Shown here: one piece after another, positions 9,692 to 19,853 of the stretch
Layout of the letters: each line of letters starts with the position of its first letter
Position numbering within the stretch: the stretch's first letter is position 1
Assembly (NCBI GenBank): GCA_035536775.1
Contig: DATLNM010000019.1
Location: forward strand, 1 to 64,000
DNA: 64,000 nt
Direction: 5' to 3'
Source: DATLNM01 sp035536775
GTDB taxonomy: Bacteria; Actinomycetota; CADDZG01; WHSQ01
Program-made: the position numbers and the translations under genes
The notes under the pieces: model-generated
What the model was told of the DNA's origin: nothing
The model's database searches: none
The model's input: the letters and a program-made list of their open reading frames with translations, nothing else

Positions 9692-12600
9692 ATGAGTAAC
9701 TCGCCGAGGATCCGTCCGCAGGTGATCGGGTCTGCGCTGATCGCGATCGCTGTTCTGGTCGCGTTGTTCGCAACCCCGATTGCGAGCGCTCAGACGCCGG
9801 TACCGGGGGGTACAGCTACCGCTTCGCCCGAGCCGGCTCCCACGTCTGCCGGGGCGGCTGATCTGGCGATCTCGATGACCGCGCCATCGAGCACACCGCT
9901 CGTGGGGGACTCGTTCCAGGTAACGCTCGGCGCGTCCAACCGAGGACCGGATGCCGCCCCCGATACCACCGTGGGGATGTTCTTCGGCGAAGGTGTCGAG
10001 TTCATCAGCGCGACATCGAGCGACGCGACGGATAGCTGTTCGTTCGGGGGCTCCGAGTATCCGCCGGGATCGCCATCGCCGGCCGAGGGAGATGCCCCCT
10101 CGACGATGCCGGTCCGCGAAGGCGGAGGGGTCTCCTGTTCTCTGGGCACGCTCGCTAGTGGGGCCGCGACGAACCTCACACTGTCCCTTCGCCGCACGCG
10201 TGCTCAGGAGCTGTGGTTGAGCTCCTCGATCTACTCGAGGGCCGAAGACGTCGTCTACGACAACAACTATCGAGATGTTCAGATCGCGGCAGACACATCG
10301 AACCCCAGCGACGTCGCCGTCACCTTGACTGCCCCACGGAAGCCCGAGGTGGGCACGACCTTCGACCTCGCCATCACGGTGACCAATAACGGGCCCGCGT
10401 CAGCCTCGGGCGTGGTTGTGAACGACTACCTGCCTGACGGCGTCGATCTTCGTTCGGTGAGCTCATCGGACTCGTCGGACGCGTGTACCCAGCCGAGCAG
10501 CTCATCCCCGGCTCCGGCAGGTTCTCCTGAGTTCTATGCGGCCCGCGAAGTCAGATGTGACCTCGGGACGATGGCGCCGGGATCGTCGTCACGGATCGTT
10601 ATCTCCGTCGAACGGACGCGCGCCTACGAGATGTACAACTCCGCATACGCCACGACGACGAGCTACGACGGCGAGGGCGCGAACAACTCAGCCGATGCCA
10701 GGATCCTTGCTGACGATTCCAACCCTGCAGATGTCTCGATATCGGTGTCCGCCCCGCGGCGTCCGGCGTTGGAACAGGAATTCGACTACACGATCGAGGT
10801 TGCCAACAACGGTCCGGCCCGCGCAAGGAACGTCGTGGTCACCAATCAGATCCCCGACGGTGTCACCTACGTGTCGTCTTCGATGCGCGGTTCGAACGGC
10901 GCTTGCACCTTGTTCGAGTCGGGGGGACCGTACCCGGCATCTGAGCCCGAGGGTGGATCGCCCGCCTTCTATCGATACCGTCAGCTCGACTGCGCAGTCG
11001 GGGACCTCGCACCCGGAGCCGCTGCAACGATAACGATGCGCGTCAGGCGAGACTCGCCGTGGGAGCTATGGAACTACGCTTCGGTTAGTGCGATGAGCTT
11101 CGATCCCAACACAGAGAACGACTACGACTACGCACAAACCGCTGCAGACCCCTCGGTGACCTCGGACCTCGTCTTGACTGCGGCAGGGCCGTCGGGCGCA
11201 CCTCTGGTGGGAGAGCGTTTCTCCTATACCTTCCAGGTCACGAACGCGGGCCCAGCCGTTGCTGAGGACGCGTCGATGAGCAGCTACCTTCCTGATGGCG
11301 TGACGTTCGAAGGAGTGAGCTCGTCTTCCCCCAACGCCGACTGCAGTTTCAACGACTATCAGGGCGACCCGGTCGCCACCCAGGACGCTCCGGCGCCGTC
11401 GGGCAAGGAATCTCCCGAGAGCGGGGGAGGGGCCGCGATCTATCCCGACTACTCAAGCAACATCGTCAACTGCACTCTGGGATCCCTCGCGTCGGGTGCT
11501 TCGCTGAGTATCACCATCAACGTCGCGCGCTCCAGCGCCAAGGAGCAATGGAACTCGGCATCGGTTTACAGCTCCAATTTCGACCCGGACTACGACAACA
11601 ACTACGCGGAGGTCGTAACGGCTCCTGACACGACGGACCCAGCAGACCTCTCGGTCACTATCGATGCCCCTGCTCGTCCCGCGATGGACGAAACATTCGC
11701 TTACCGCGTGCGTGTGCAGAACAACGGTCCTTCGACCGCGCGCTCGGTAGTGGTGTCGGACTTCCTGCCGTTCGAAGTCGAGTACGTCGGGGCTTCGATG
11801 TCACCACCCTCAGGGGAGTGCGTCTCCGGTGGATATGGATACGGTTACACGGAGACGAAGCCACCACCTCCGTCCGATGGTGGAGGCACCGAGCCCCAAC
11901 CCGCACCGGCAGAGAGCGGGTCTACCGAGCCCCAACCCGCCCCCGCTGAAGATTCGAGCCGCCCCTATGGCGGCGGTGAGCTCCGCTGCGATCTCGGAGA
12001 CGTCGCGTCGGGAGCGACCGCGACCATCACTATCGATGTGATCCGGCGAAGTGAGTATGAGATATGGAACAGCGCGTACGCGACGACGTCGAACTATGAC
12101 CCTGACGTCGAGAACGACTACGCCTCACATCTCGTCGAGGGCAAGGCCTACCCCTACCCGTGCTCGGGGACCGCCGGAACTCGTGGCGATGACGTCATCG
12201 TGATCGACGATTGTCCTGTTGCCGCGGGGGCCGGTGACGATTCCGTCGAGGTCGCCGCGGGGAGCAAGACCGGGGACACGAGGGTGTCGGCGGGTGACGG
12301 CAGTGACGACATCGTCGTCAACCTCAACGCCGCCGCGATCACTCGTCGGCGGATCGAGATCCACGGCGGCAGAGGAGCCGACAGGATCAGCATCGCGGCT
12401 GCACCCGGGGCCGGTGAACGCACCATCGTCATCTTCGGTGACCGAGGCAACGACACGATCGACGTCGACGTCGCCGCAGGCACCGACCTCAGGATCGTCG
12501 TGCGAGGTGGCGCCGGTAACGACACGGCTCGTGTGCTGACCACCCGTGGATCGGCGGATGGCGTCCCGGGCGTCTCGTTCTCAGGGGGTGAGGGCTCCGA

Positions 12601-12754
12601 TGTCCTCCTCGGAGGGAGCGGACGCGACGTCATGCGTGGCCACCGAGGCAGGGACCGGATCGACGCCCGGGCCGGTAACGACCTCATCGACGGGGGCGCC
12701 GGGCTCGACGAGTGCCGCGGCGGGCCCGGGAGGGATTCGATCACCGACTGTTAG
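9692..12754 (+). CDS. Secreted surface protein with five DUF11-type repeats and a C-terminal RTX-like region
   Basis: A signal peptide (hydrophobic core to about residue 33, ending ASA-Q) is followed by five Ig-like DUF11 repeats starting near residues 56, 206, 346, 490 and 651; each opens with a D-L/V-x-(V/I)-x-(L/M) strand and holds NNGP-A and LPDGV-like motifs. Acidic Pro/Ser-rich loops are inserted in each repeat. From about residue 830 the chain turns into Gly/Asp nonapeptide-like motifs (GGAGND, GDRGND, GGSGRD) typical of calcium-binding RTX parallel beta-rolls. No LPxTG motif or C-terminal helix is seen, so it is probably released or held non-covalently. The ATG at 9692 is chosen because it places the signal peptide at the N-terminus. 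Confidence 0.85.
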   Translation: MSNSPRIRPQVIGSALIAIAVLVALFATPIASAQTPVPGGTATASPEPAPTSAGAADLAISMTAPSSTPLVGDSFQVTLGASNRGPDAAPDTTVGMFFGEGVEFISATSSDATDSCSFGGSEYPPGSPSPAEGDAPSTMPVREGGGVSCSLGTLASGAATNLTLSLRRTRAQELWLSSSIYSRAEDVVYDNNYRDVQIAADTSNPSDVAVTLTAPRKPEVGTTFDLAITVTNNGPASASGVVVNDYLPDGVDLRSVSSSDSSDACTQPSSSSPAPAGSPEFYAAREVRCDLGTMAPGSSSRIVISVERTRAYEMYNSAYATTTSYDGEGANNSADARILADDSNPADVSISVSAPRRPALEQEFDYTIEVANNGPARARNVVVTNQIPDGVTYVSSSMRGSNGACTLFESGGPYPASEPEGGSPAFYRYRQLDCAVGDLAPGAAATITMRVRRDSPWELWNYASVSAMSFDPNTENDYDYAQTAADPSVTSDLVLTAAGPSGAPLVGERFSYTFQVTNAGPAVAEDASMSSYLPDGVTFEGVSSSSPNADCSFNDYQGDPVATQDAPAPSGKESPESGGGAAIYPDYSSNIVNCTLGSLASGASLSITINVARSSAKEQWNSASVYSSNFDPDYDNNYAEVVTAPDTTDPADLSVTIDAPARPAMDETFAYRVRVQNNGPSTARSVVVSDFLPFEVEYVGASMSPPSGECVSGGYGYGYTETKPPPPSDGGGTEPQPAPAESGSTEPQPAPAEDSSRPYGGGELRCDLGDVASGATATITIDVIRRSEYEIWNSAYATTSNYDPDVENDYASHLVEGKAYPYPCSGTAGTRGDDVIVIDDCPVAAGAGDDSVEVAAGSKTGDTRVSAGDGSDDIVVNLNAAAITRRRIEIHGGRGADRISIAAAPGAGERTIVIFGDRGNDTIDVDVAAGTDLRIVVRGGAGNDTARVLTTRGSADGVPGVSFSGGEGSDVLLGGSGRDVMRGHRGRDRIDARAGNDLIDGGAGLDECRGGPGRDSITDC

Positions 12755-12779
12755 GACTGGGTCCCCTCTCCCATTTCTG

Positions 12780-12809
12780 CCCCAGCGATCGTCTCGACGA
12801 TCGCTGGGG
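12780..12809 (+). terminator. Strong hairpin after the DUF11/RTX gene
   Basis: Twelve bases CCCCAGCGATCG pair perfectly with 12798-12809 around a 6-base loop, 25 bases after the stop codon. There is no T-tract. A second hairpin (CCTCCG 12814-12819 with CGGAGG 12828-12833) follows, and the next gene starts at 12853, so the pair may separate the two transcription units. Confidence 0.6.
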
Positions 12810-12852
12810 ATATCCTCCGTCGTAGGGCGGAGGACTATCCGGGGGGCCGCAG

Positions 12853-15492
12853 ATGAAGAAGTTGCTAGTTGGGCTGTGCGCGGTCGCGCTTGTGGCCGGC
12901 TCGCTTTCGGGGACCGCGGTGCCGCAAGAGGGACCTCCGCAGGTGCCGGACTTCATGAAGGCGTACTCGATCGTCCCGGCGGGTCAGGAGGGAAACGTCT
13001 CCGCCACCGAACTCATCGCGGGCGACTTCGGAGTTCACTACGCGGATCAGCTGGATATGTATGCGTCCATCGTCGCGGAAGAGAACATCACGCCGGACGA
13101 GCTCTCGAAGTTCTTCCACTCGATGCAGTTCGGGCCGGGCGAGGCGATCGAACGTACCTACAGTCCGACCGCAGGTGTGACCGTCCATCGCGATCAGCTT
13201 GGGATCCCCCACATCTATGCCGACTCCGTCGAAGCGGCTTCGTTCGCCCTCGGATACGTCGCTGCAGAGGATCGGCTCTTTCAGATGGATGTGTTCCGTC
13301 ACGCGGCGCGCGGAACGCTTTCGGAGTTCGTCGGACCCGGGGCCGATGACTCGCTCCTAGCCCTGGACATAGCGACACGGCGCGAGGGCTACACCCAGGC
13401 CGAGATCGAGAGCATGTTCGCCAATCTCGACGAGCGCTTCGGCAAGGTCGGGGCGACCGTTCAGTCTGGGCTCCAGGCCTACTCGGATGGCATCAACGCG
13501 TATATGGGCGATCTGGTGACCGACCCGGCCCTGTGGGCTGAGCGCCCCGTCGAATACGAAGCGACGGGCAACCCGCTGCCGTTGTTCCCCACGCCATGGA
13601 CCCCGGCGGACACGCTGTTCCTCGTGGTCCTGCAATTGCGGTCGTTCGGCGAGACCGCCGGGTCCGAACTCGAGAATGCTGGTCTCTATGCCCATCTCGT
13701 CAAGCGCCTCGGCAAGAAGGTTGGCCCGCGCGTCTATGCCGACTTCATGAGCCACAACGAGCCGCGCTCGTACACCTCGATATCTCCCCGGGACAAGAAC
13801 TTCCATGGGCAGTCGCTCGGCAAGGTGGACCGTCGCTCGTTCGTCATCCCGGACAATGCAGAGCAGCTCGCCGCGACGACGATGGCGGCCGAATCTGCCC
13901 GCAACTCCTTCCTTGCGTCGCTTGGGTTCACCAAGCCTGCTTCCAACGCGATCCTCGTCTCGGCGAAGGAATCCAAGACCGGTAACCCGCTCGAGTGGGG
14001 TGCCCCACAGGTCGGGTACTCGGTTCCGCAGTTCTTCATGGACATCGACGTGCACGCTCCGGGCATGGACTTCAGGGGTCCCGCCGTCCCGGGCGCATCG
14101 GCGTTGATCCCACTGGGGCGCGGTCCGGATTACGCGTGGTCACTGACAACGGGGATGTCGGACGCAGTTGATACCCGCGTGGAATTGCTGTGCCGGCCCG
14201 ATGGGACCAAGCCGACCATCAACGCGACCTCGTACAGATACAAGGGCGACTGTATCGAGATGAGCCGTCGCAACGAGAACTTCATCGTGAAGCCAACGCC
14301 GACCGCGCCGGGGGAACCGAGATTGATCAGCGAGACTTTCTACCGCACGGTCCACGGACCAGTGTTCGCGCGCGGCACCGTGAAGGGCAAGCCGGTCGCC
14401 TTCGTCAAGGAGCGCTTCTTCTGGATGCACGAGATCGACTCGATCCCGGCCTTCTACAGGTGGAACACCGAGGTGCGCTCAGTAAGAGACTTCTCGGCCG
14501 CTGCTCAGCGGTTCACGATGTCGTTCAACGCTTTCTATGCGGACTCACGTGACATCGGGTATTTCCACGTTGGCCATCTGCCCGAACGAACTAAAGGGGT
14601 CCACCCCTCGCTTCCGATCTGGGGGACGGGGCAGTGGGAGTGGAAGGGCCGGCGGTCGTTCGCGCTGCAGCCGAAGATCGTCAATCCCGGGCAGGGCTGG
14701 CTCGTGAACTGGAACAACAAGCCCGCGGCGGGATGGGACAACTACGACGACTTCAAGTGGGGGAGCGCCCAACGCGTGCGCCTGCTCGCAGATGGGATGC
14801 GCAAACTTCTGGCCGGGCCGCGCAAAGCGACGCTTGCCGGGATAGTCGACGTGGCGATAGAGGCGGCGACGCGCGATCCGAGGGGTGTGTACCTCGGGCC
14901 GAAGATGATCGGCTGGGCGCGAGCAAACGCGGGGAAGTCGGGCGCCGCAGGTCGAGCAGGGATGGTTGCCGTGGCGCGCTGGATCGCGGGCGGGGCCCAT
15001 CGACGCAACCTCGACCGTGACGAGACGATGGACGAAGGCCCGGCGCTGGCGCTGTTCGACCGCTGGTACCGGATCCTGGTTCACAAGGTGTTCGACGACG
15101 AGCTCGGCGAGGATGGCTACGCGCTCATGCCTTCGCTCACCGGATACAGCCCCACTACGGGCTCGAGCTTCTTCTTCAGCTTCGCCGACTATCTCCTCAA
15201 CGTGTTCGACCCCCAGGGGTCTCGCCGGCTAGCGCTTCGCTACTGCGACGTGAGGGGTACCGCCCCCAAGGAGGCATGTGCCGATCTGGTGAGGGCGTCT
15301 TTCGCCCAAGCCGTCGCCGAGCTGACCGAGGAGCAGGGCGGAGACGTCGGGAAGTGGACGGCTCCGGCCGAGAACATCCATTTCGCGGCCCAAGGGGCCG
15401 GTTCCGTCCCGGACATCCCGTGGCAGAACCGTGGAACCCACAACCACGCCGTGGAGATCTTCGGCCGCCGCCGGGGGGGTCCGGGGGGGTAG
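12853..15492 (+). CDS. Secreted penicillin acylase family protein (Ntn hydrolase)
   Basis: Members of this family are made as precursors and self-cleave to expose a catalytic serine that hydrolyses amide bonds (beta-lactam side chains, acyl-homoserine lactones, lipopeptides); the substrate here is unknown. A signal peptide occupies residues 1-22. The alpha part has the typical V-x-R-D-Q-x-G-I-P-H-I-Y-A segment and AAEDRLFQMD. The predicted new N-terminal nucleophile is S364 in ASNAILVS, followed by the expected TGNPL and GY(S)VPQ motifs. The C-terminal half is complete through HFAAQGAG and NRGTHNHAVEIF. The last residues (RRGGPGG) and the stop codon are supplied by the 80-bp repeat copy B, so the C-terminus may have been remodelled by that insertion. 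Confidence 0.9.
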   Translation: MKKLLVGLCAVALVAGSLSGTAVPQEGPPQVPDFMKAYSIVPAGQEGNVSATELIAGDFGVHYADQLDMYASIVAEENITPDELSKFFHSMQFGPGEAIERTYSPTAGVTVHRDQLGIPHIYADSVEAASFALGYVAAEDRLFQMDVFRHAARGTLSEFVGPGADDSLLALDIATRREGYTQAEIESMFANLDERFGKVGATVQSGLQAYSDGINAYMGDLVTDPALWAERPVEYEATGNPLPLFPTPWTPADTLFLVVLQLRSFGETAGSELENAGLYAHLVKRLGKKVGPRVYADFMSHNEPRSYTSISPRDKNFHGQSLGKVDRRSFVIPDNAEQLAATTMAAESARNSFLASLGFTKPASNAILVSAKESKTGNPLEWGAPQVGYSVPQFFMDIDVHAPGMDFRGPAVPGASALIPLGRGPDYAWSLTTGMSDAVDTRVELLCRPDGTKPTINATSYRYKGDCIEMSRRNENFIVKPTPTAPGEPRLISETFYRTVHGPVFARGTVKGKPVAFVKERFFWMHEIDSIPAFYRWNTEVRSVRDFSAAAQRFTMSFNAFYADSRDIGYFHVGHLPERTKGVHPSLPIWGTGQWEWKGRRSFALQPKIVNPGQGWLVNWNNKPAAGWDNYDDFKWGSAQRVRLLADGMRKLLAGPRKATLAGIVDVAIEAATRDPRGVYLGPKMIGWARANAGKSGAAGRAGMVAVARWIAGGAHRRNLDRDETMDEGPALALFDRWYRILVHKVFDDELGEDGYALMPSLTGYSPTTGSSFFFSFADYLLNVFDPQGSRRLALRYCDVRGTAPKEACADLVRASFAQAVAELTEEQGGDVGKWTAPAENIHFAAQGAGSVPDIPWQNRGTHNHAVEIFGRRRGGPGG

Positions 15493-15552
15493 TGACGGCT
15501 TGCCGGAACGTCCCCCCGAGGCGGCGATGCCGGAGGCATCGTTCTCCGCCGG
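15473..15552 (-). repeat. Copy B of the 80-bp structured repeat (inverted)
   Basis: Reverse complement of 125-204 with 78 of 80 identical bases. The core hairpin is CGATGCC (15525-15531), loop GGA, GGCATCG (15535-15541), extended by the outer GGCGG/CCGCC stem with the 4-base bulge. It overlaps the last codons and TAG stop of the penicillin acylase gene and ends 50 bases before the next gene. No direct flanking duplication is visible. Confidence 0.85.
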
Positions 15553-15602
15553 CAAGAAGGGGGGGTTAGGAAAAGGGGCAGGAAGGGCGAAATATCCCTC
15601 CC

Positions 15603-17234
15603 ATGAGGTCTATGCGCGCGCGGGCGGCTCTCAGGCTTGTCGTCGTCCTGGTGACGGCGTGCATCGCGGCGCCCGCCCTGCCGGCGAGCTCGGCGCCCGG
15701 CCGAGGCCCTTCATCGGCACGTCCTGTCGAGGACGACCGGGGTACCAAGCTTCCCGACCTGCCGCCCGACCGCTCCACGGACTCGGGGATCGGTGATGCC
15801 ACCGTCGTCGCGATCCTCGACGAGGCGTTCCCGCCCTATCACTGGGACTACGTGGCCTCGAAGATGCCCCAGGCGCGCGACGACAACGCCGCCAACGACC
15901 TTCCGCTCACCACCGCTCCCGATCGCTGGCTCCCGGGCTTTCCCGATCCGGCTTCGTTCAAGAGTTACAGACCCCTCGAGCTGTCCCTCGAGGAGAGGGA
16001 TGCCCTCGCGCCGCTCCCGCCACTGATCGAGCAGGATCGCAAGGTCTGGCGGAGTGTCGAGAAGAGCACGCCCAACAGGCTCAACTACTACTGGATGCCG
16101 GGCACGAAGGTCATCGGCGCGATGCACTTCGGCGGCACGAAGATCGTGGCCGACTCGTTCAGTCACGGGACGGGGACAACGAGTGCCGCCGTCGGCAACG
16201 TTCACGGGACGTGCCCCGAATGTCTATTGCTCTTCATCTCTATCGGTAACGCCGAGAGTGCTGAGCGAGCGATCAGCTGGGCGCTCGATCAACCGTGGAT
16301 CGACGTCGTCTCCAATTCCTACGGCCACAGCAACATCGAGGTCTTGGGGCAAGGGGTGGGGAAGATCTACAGTGGCTCAGACGTGGTCGCGCAGCGCAAG
16401 GCAACCGAGCGCGGACAGACGATCTTCTTCTCGGCCGGCAACGGCATCGACAACAGCTTCGCGGTTACCAACTCGACCTACATGTCGTCGCAGAAAGGAC
16501 CCGACTGGATCGTGACCGTCGGCGGGGTCGGTCGCTACTCGAACGGCAGCTATGCCGGAGTTGGGCGCCCGGCGGACATCGCGGGGGTGGCGGGTGATTA
16601 TCCGTCCGCGTACCAAGCGGCGACCGTCGGGAGCAGCGGCGCGATCGGGTTCGGGGGGACATCGAACGCCGCGCCCCTGATCGCAGGGATCTACTCACGA
16701 GCCCTCTATCTCGCGCGCCGTGATCTCAAGGGACCGAGTCGTGCGCAAAACGGGGAGGTGATCGCCCGAGGCGAGAACTTCGCCTGCGGGAACATACGTC
16801 CCGAATGTGAGCTCGGGGATGGGGTCCTCACTGCTCCGGAGCTGCGCACGCGCCTCTTCCTGGGCGCGGTCCACACGACTGCCGGGACGAGCGATCCCTA
16901 CGACATTGCGGCGCTCCCGCCCGTCGGGGAGGAGGAGTTCCTATCCGAAGGGCACGGGAGCTATCTCGGCAGGGTGTTCGGGACCAAGGCCGACGCGTGG
17001 CTCAAGGAGTTCGAACGGCTGCTGGGCCCGCTCGAGGGAAGGGCCGCGGCATTGACCAGGCCCGCCGGTGAGGCCGAATGGATGCAGGTCGACTCTTACT
17101 GCCGGCAAGAGATGTGGGGCTTCTGGGAGGGCGGTTACTTCGTTCAGGGCAAGGTCGAGCTTCCCGGTGCGTCGGCCGACGCCCCCATCCGTTCCGCACT
17201 CGAGAACGCGTGTCCGTACCTGCCGGAACAATAG
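15603..17234 (+). CDS. Secreted divergent S8 (subtilisin-like) serine peptidase
   Basis: A signal peptide (residues 1-31, ending near SSA) precedes a subtilase fold with the triad in the usual order: D73 in VAILDEAF, H188 in SHGTGT, and S354 in GGTSNAAP, with the oxyanion Asn in SAGNG. The Asp region is unusual (LDEAF instead of DTG) and about 80 residues of extra sequence lie between Asp and His. The C-terminal 150 residues are not recognisable. It is in the same orientation as the penicillin acylase gene, 110 bases away with repeat copy B between them. Substrate unknown. Confidence 0.82.
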   Translation: MRSMRARAALRLVVVLVTACIAAPALPASSAPGRGPSSARPVEDDRGTKLPDLPPDRSTDSGIGDATVVAILDEAFPPYHWDYVASKMPQARDDNAANDLPLTTAPDRWLPGFPDPASFKSYRPLELSLEERDALAPLPPLIEQDRKVWRSVEKSTPNRLNYYWMPGTKVIGAMHFGGTKIVADSFSHGTGTTSAAVGNVHGTCPECLLLFISIGNAESAERAISWALDQPWIDVVSNSYGHSNIEVLGQGVGKIYSGSDVVAQRKATERGQTIFFSAGNGIDNSFAVTNSTYMSSQKGPDWIVTVGGVGRYSNGSYAGVGRPADIAGVAGDYPSAYQAATVGSSGAIGFGGTSNAAPLIAGIYSRALYLARRDLKGPSRAQNGEVIARGENFACGNIRPECELGDGVLTAPELRTRLFLGAVHTTAGTSDPYDIAALPPVGEEEFLSEGHGSYLGRVFGTKADAWLKEFERLLGPLEGRAAALTRPAGEAEWMQVDSYCRQEMWGFWEGGYFVQGKVELPGASADAPIRSALENACPYLPEQ

Positions 17235-17261
17235 AAACGCGCTGCGTGGTTTTATCGGTCG

Positions 17262-19853
17262 ATGGATATCAACAAGCTCACCCTTAAGTCACAAGAGGCG
17301 CTCGCGGCGGCACAGGCCCGAGCGACCGGCCTCAACCACCATCAGGTCGAGACCCTGCACCTGCTCGACGCGCTGATCGGACAGGCGGAGGGACTTGTCT
17401 ATCCGCTCATCGGCAAGATGGGCGCGTCTCCGACCGTGATCAAGGGCGGTCTCGACGACCTCTATGCCAAGCGCCCCAAGGTGTTCGGCCAGGTCGAGAC
17501 GTACCTCTCGCCGGGATTGAAGACTCTTCTCGAGCGCGCCCAGGAGGAGGCCGAGGGTCTCAAGGATTCCTACATCTCGACCGAGCATCTCCTGCTCGCG
17601 CTCGTTGATTCCGGAGACGACGCGGGAAGGCTTCTTGCCTCGGCCGGCATCACGCGTGACGGGATCCTCGGCGCGCTCAAAGAGGTGCGTGGGAGCCAGC
17701 GCGTCACCGACTCCACCCCAGAGGAGAAGTATCAAGCGCTCGAGCGCTTCGGCCGCGACCTTACCGAGGCGGCAAGGCGCGGCAAGCTCGATCCCGTTAT
17801 CGGGCGCGACGAAGAGATCCGGCGGATCATCCAGGTCCTGTCGCGACGCACTAAGAACAACCCCGTCTTGATCGGCGAGCCCGGCGTCGGCAAGACCGCC
17901 ATCGTCGAAGGCCTCGCCAATCGGATCGTCGCGGGGGACATCCCCGAATCGCTCAAGGACAAGCGGCTGATCTCTCTGGATATCGGTTCGATGATCGCCG
18001 GCTCCAAGTACCGTGGCGAGTTCGAGGAGCGCTTCAAGGCTGTGCTCAAGGAGATCGCCGATTCCGACGGGCAGGTGATCACCTTCGTCGACGAGCTCCA
18101 CACGGTCGTCGGCGCGGGGGCGGCCGAGGGCGCGGTCGACGCCGGGAACATGATCAAACCGATGTTGGCCCGCGGGGAGTTGCGGATGATCGGGGCCACG
18201 ACCCTCGACGAGTACAGGAAGTACGTCGAGAAGGACGCGGCGCTCGAGCGGCGCTTCCAGCCGGTCATGGTCGGAGAGCCCGCTGTGACCGACACGATCG
18301 GGATCCTGCGTGGCCTCAAGGAGAGATACGAAGTCCATCACGGTGTACGGATCCAAGATGCCGCGCTGGTTGCCGCCGCGGTGCTGTCAGACCGCTACGT
18401 CACGGGACGTTTCCTCCCTGACAAGGCGATCGACCTGGTCGACGAGGCAGCGTCGCGACTGCGCATCGAGATCGATTCCATGCCGACCGAGATCGACGTC
18501 CTCGACCGGCGCGCTAAGCAGCTCGAGATCGAGAAGGCCGCGCTGGGCAAAGAGACCGACGATGCGTCCAAGGAGCGTCTGGGCGCGATCGAATCTGAGC
18601 TCGCGCAGCTGCATGAAGAGATGGACGGGATGAAGGCGCAATGGGTCCAGGAGAAGGAAGCGATCGAGGTCAGCCGTGCCCTGAAGGCGAAGATCGAGCA
18701 GGTCAAAGGTGATGCCGAACGCGCCGAGCGCGACGGCGATCTCGCCAAGGCGGCGGAGCTTCGTTACGGGGACCTCGTGGTGCTGGAAAAGGAGCTGAAC
18801 TCCGCCAACGACCGCTTGCAGGGCTTGCAGGCCGAGCGGAGTTTCCTCAAGGAAGAGGTCGACGAAGAGGACATCGCCGAGGTCGTGTCGCGCTGGACCG
18901 GGATCCCCGTGGTGAAGCTGATGGAGGACGAGGTTGAGAAGCTCGTCAAGATGGAGGACGGCCTGCACGTCCGAGTGGTCGGACAAGACGAGGCGGTAGA
19001 GGCGGTAGCCAACGCGATCCGACGTGCCCGATCGGGTCTTGGCGATCCGAACCGCCCGATCGGCTCATTCATCTTCCTCGGCCCAACGGGTGTCGGTAAG
19101 ACGGAGCTGGCGCGTGCCTTGGCCGAGTTCCTCTTCGACGACGAGCGCGCCATGGTGCGCATCGACATGAGCGAGTACATGGAGAAGCACTCGGTCAGCC
19201 GCCTGGTTGGGGCGCCACCAGGTTACGTCGGATACGACGAGGGTGGCCAGCTGACAGAAGCCGTCAGGCGCCGGCCTTACTCGGTCGTGTTGCTCGACGA
19301 GATCGAGAAGGCTCACCCGGACGTCTTCAACGTGCTGTTGCAGATCTTGGACGACGGTCGTCTCACAGATGCTCAGGGGCACACGGTCGACTTCAAGAAT
19401 GCGGTGGTCATCATGACGTCGAACCTTGGCTCACAGTGGATCCTTTCCGCCGACGAGACCACGGCATCCGTAGAGGAGAAGGTCCTTACGACGGTCCGCG
19501 ACCACTTCAAGCCGGAGTTCCTGAACCGAGTCGACGAGATGATCGTGTTTCACCGTCTCGGTGAGGATGAGCTCGCCGCGATCGTCGACATCCAGCTCCG
19601 CAGATTGGCTGAACGGCTTGCGGTTCGCAATGTGACGCTCGACATGACCGACGATGCGCGGCGGTACCTCGCGGCCAAGGGCTATGAGCCTGCGTACGGC
19701 GCGCGCGCGTTGAAGCGCGTTATCCAGCGTGAGATGGAGAACGAGATCGCTCTCCGGCTCCTCGACGGGCGCATCCGCGAGGGCGATACCGTGCGTGTCG
19801 TGACCGAAGACGGGGGCCTCGCATTCACCTCGCCGGTCACGTCCGTCGGGTGA
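17262..19853 (+). CDS. clpB: ATP-dependent chaperone ClpB
   Basis: ClpB is a hexameric AAA+ disaggregase that works with DnaK to rescue aggregated proteins. The 863 residues show the full architecture: N-terminal Clp repeats (1-145), AAA module 1 with Walker A GEPGVGKTA at about 205-213, the long coiled-coil middle domain (about 405-525), and AAA module 2 with Walker A GPTGVGKTE near 607 plus the arginine-finger region. No IGF/L ClpP-binding loop was noted, consistent with a chaperone rather than a protease partner. Only 27 bases separate it from the subtilisin gene and no HspR/HAIR site is visible there. Its stop codon is overlapped by the next gene. Confidence 0.97.
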   Translation: MDINKLTLKSQEALAAAQARATGLNHHQVETLHLLDALIGQAEGLVYPLIGKMGASPTVIKGGLDDLYAKRPKVFGQVETYLSPGLKTLLERAQEEAEGLKDSYISTEHLLLALVDSGDDAGRLLASAGITRDGILGALKEVRGSQRVTDSTPEEKYQALERFGRDLTEAARRGKLDPVIGRDEEIRRIIQVLSRRTKNNPVLIGEPGVGKTAIVEGLANRIVAGDIPESLKDKRLISLDIGSMIAGSKYRGEFEERFKAVLKEIADSDGQVITFVDELHTVVGAGAAEGAVDAGNMIKPMLARGELRMIGATTLDEYRKYVEKDAALERRFQPVMVGEPAVTDTIGILRGLKERYEVHHGVRIQDAALVAAAVLSDRYVTGRFLPDKAIDLVDEAASRLRIEIDSMPTEIDVLDRRAKQLEIEKAALGKETDDASKERLGAIESELAQLHEEMDGMKAQWVQEKEAIEVSRALKAKIEQVKGDAERAERDGDLAKAAELRYGDLVVLEKELNSANDRLQGLQAERSFLKEEVDEEDIAEVVSRWTGIPVVKLMEDEVEKLVKMEDGLHVRVVGQDEAVEAVANAIRRARSGLGDPNRPIGSFIFLGPTGVGKTELARALAEFLFDDERAMVRIDMSEYMEKHSVSRLVGAPPGYVGYDEGGQLTEAVRRRPYSVVLLDEIEKAHPDVFNVLLQILDDGRLTDAQGHTVDFKNAVVIMTSNLGSQWILSADETTASVEEKVLTTVRDHFKPEFLNRVDEMIVFHRLGEDELAAIVDIQLRRLAERLAVRNVTLDMTDDARRYLAAKGYEPAYGARALKRVIQREMENEIALRLLDGRIREGDTVRVVTEDGGLAFTSPVTSVG

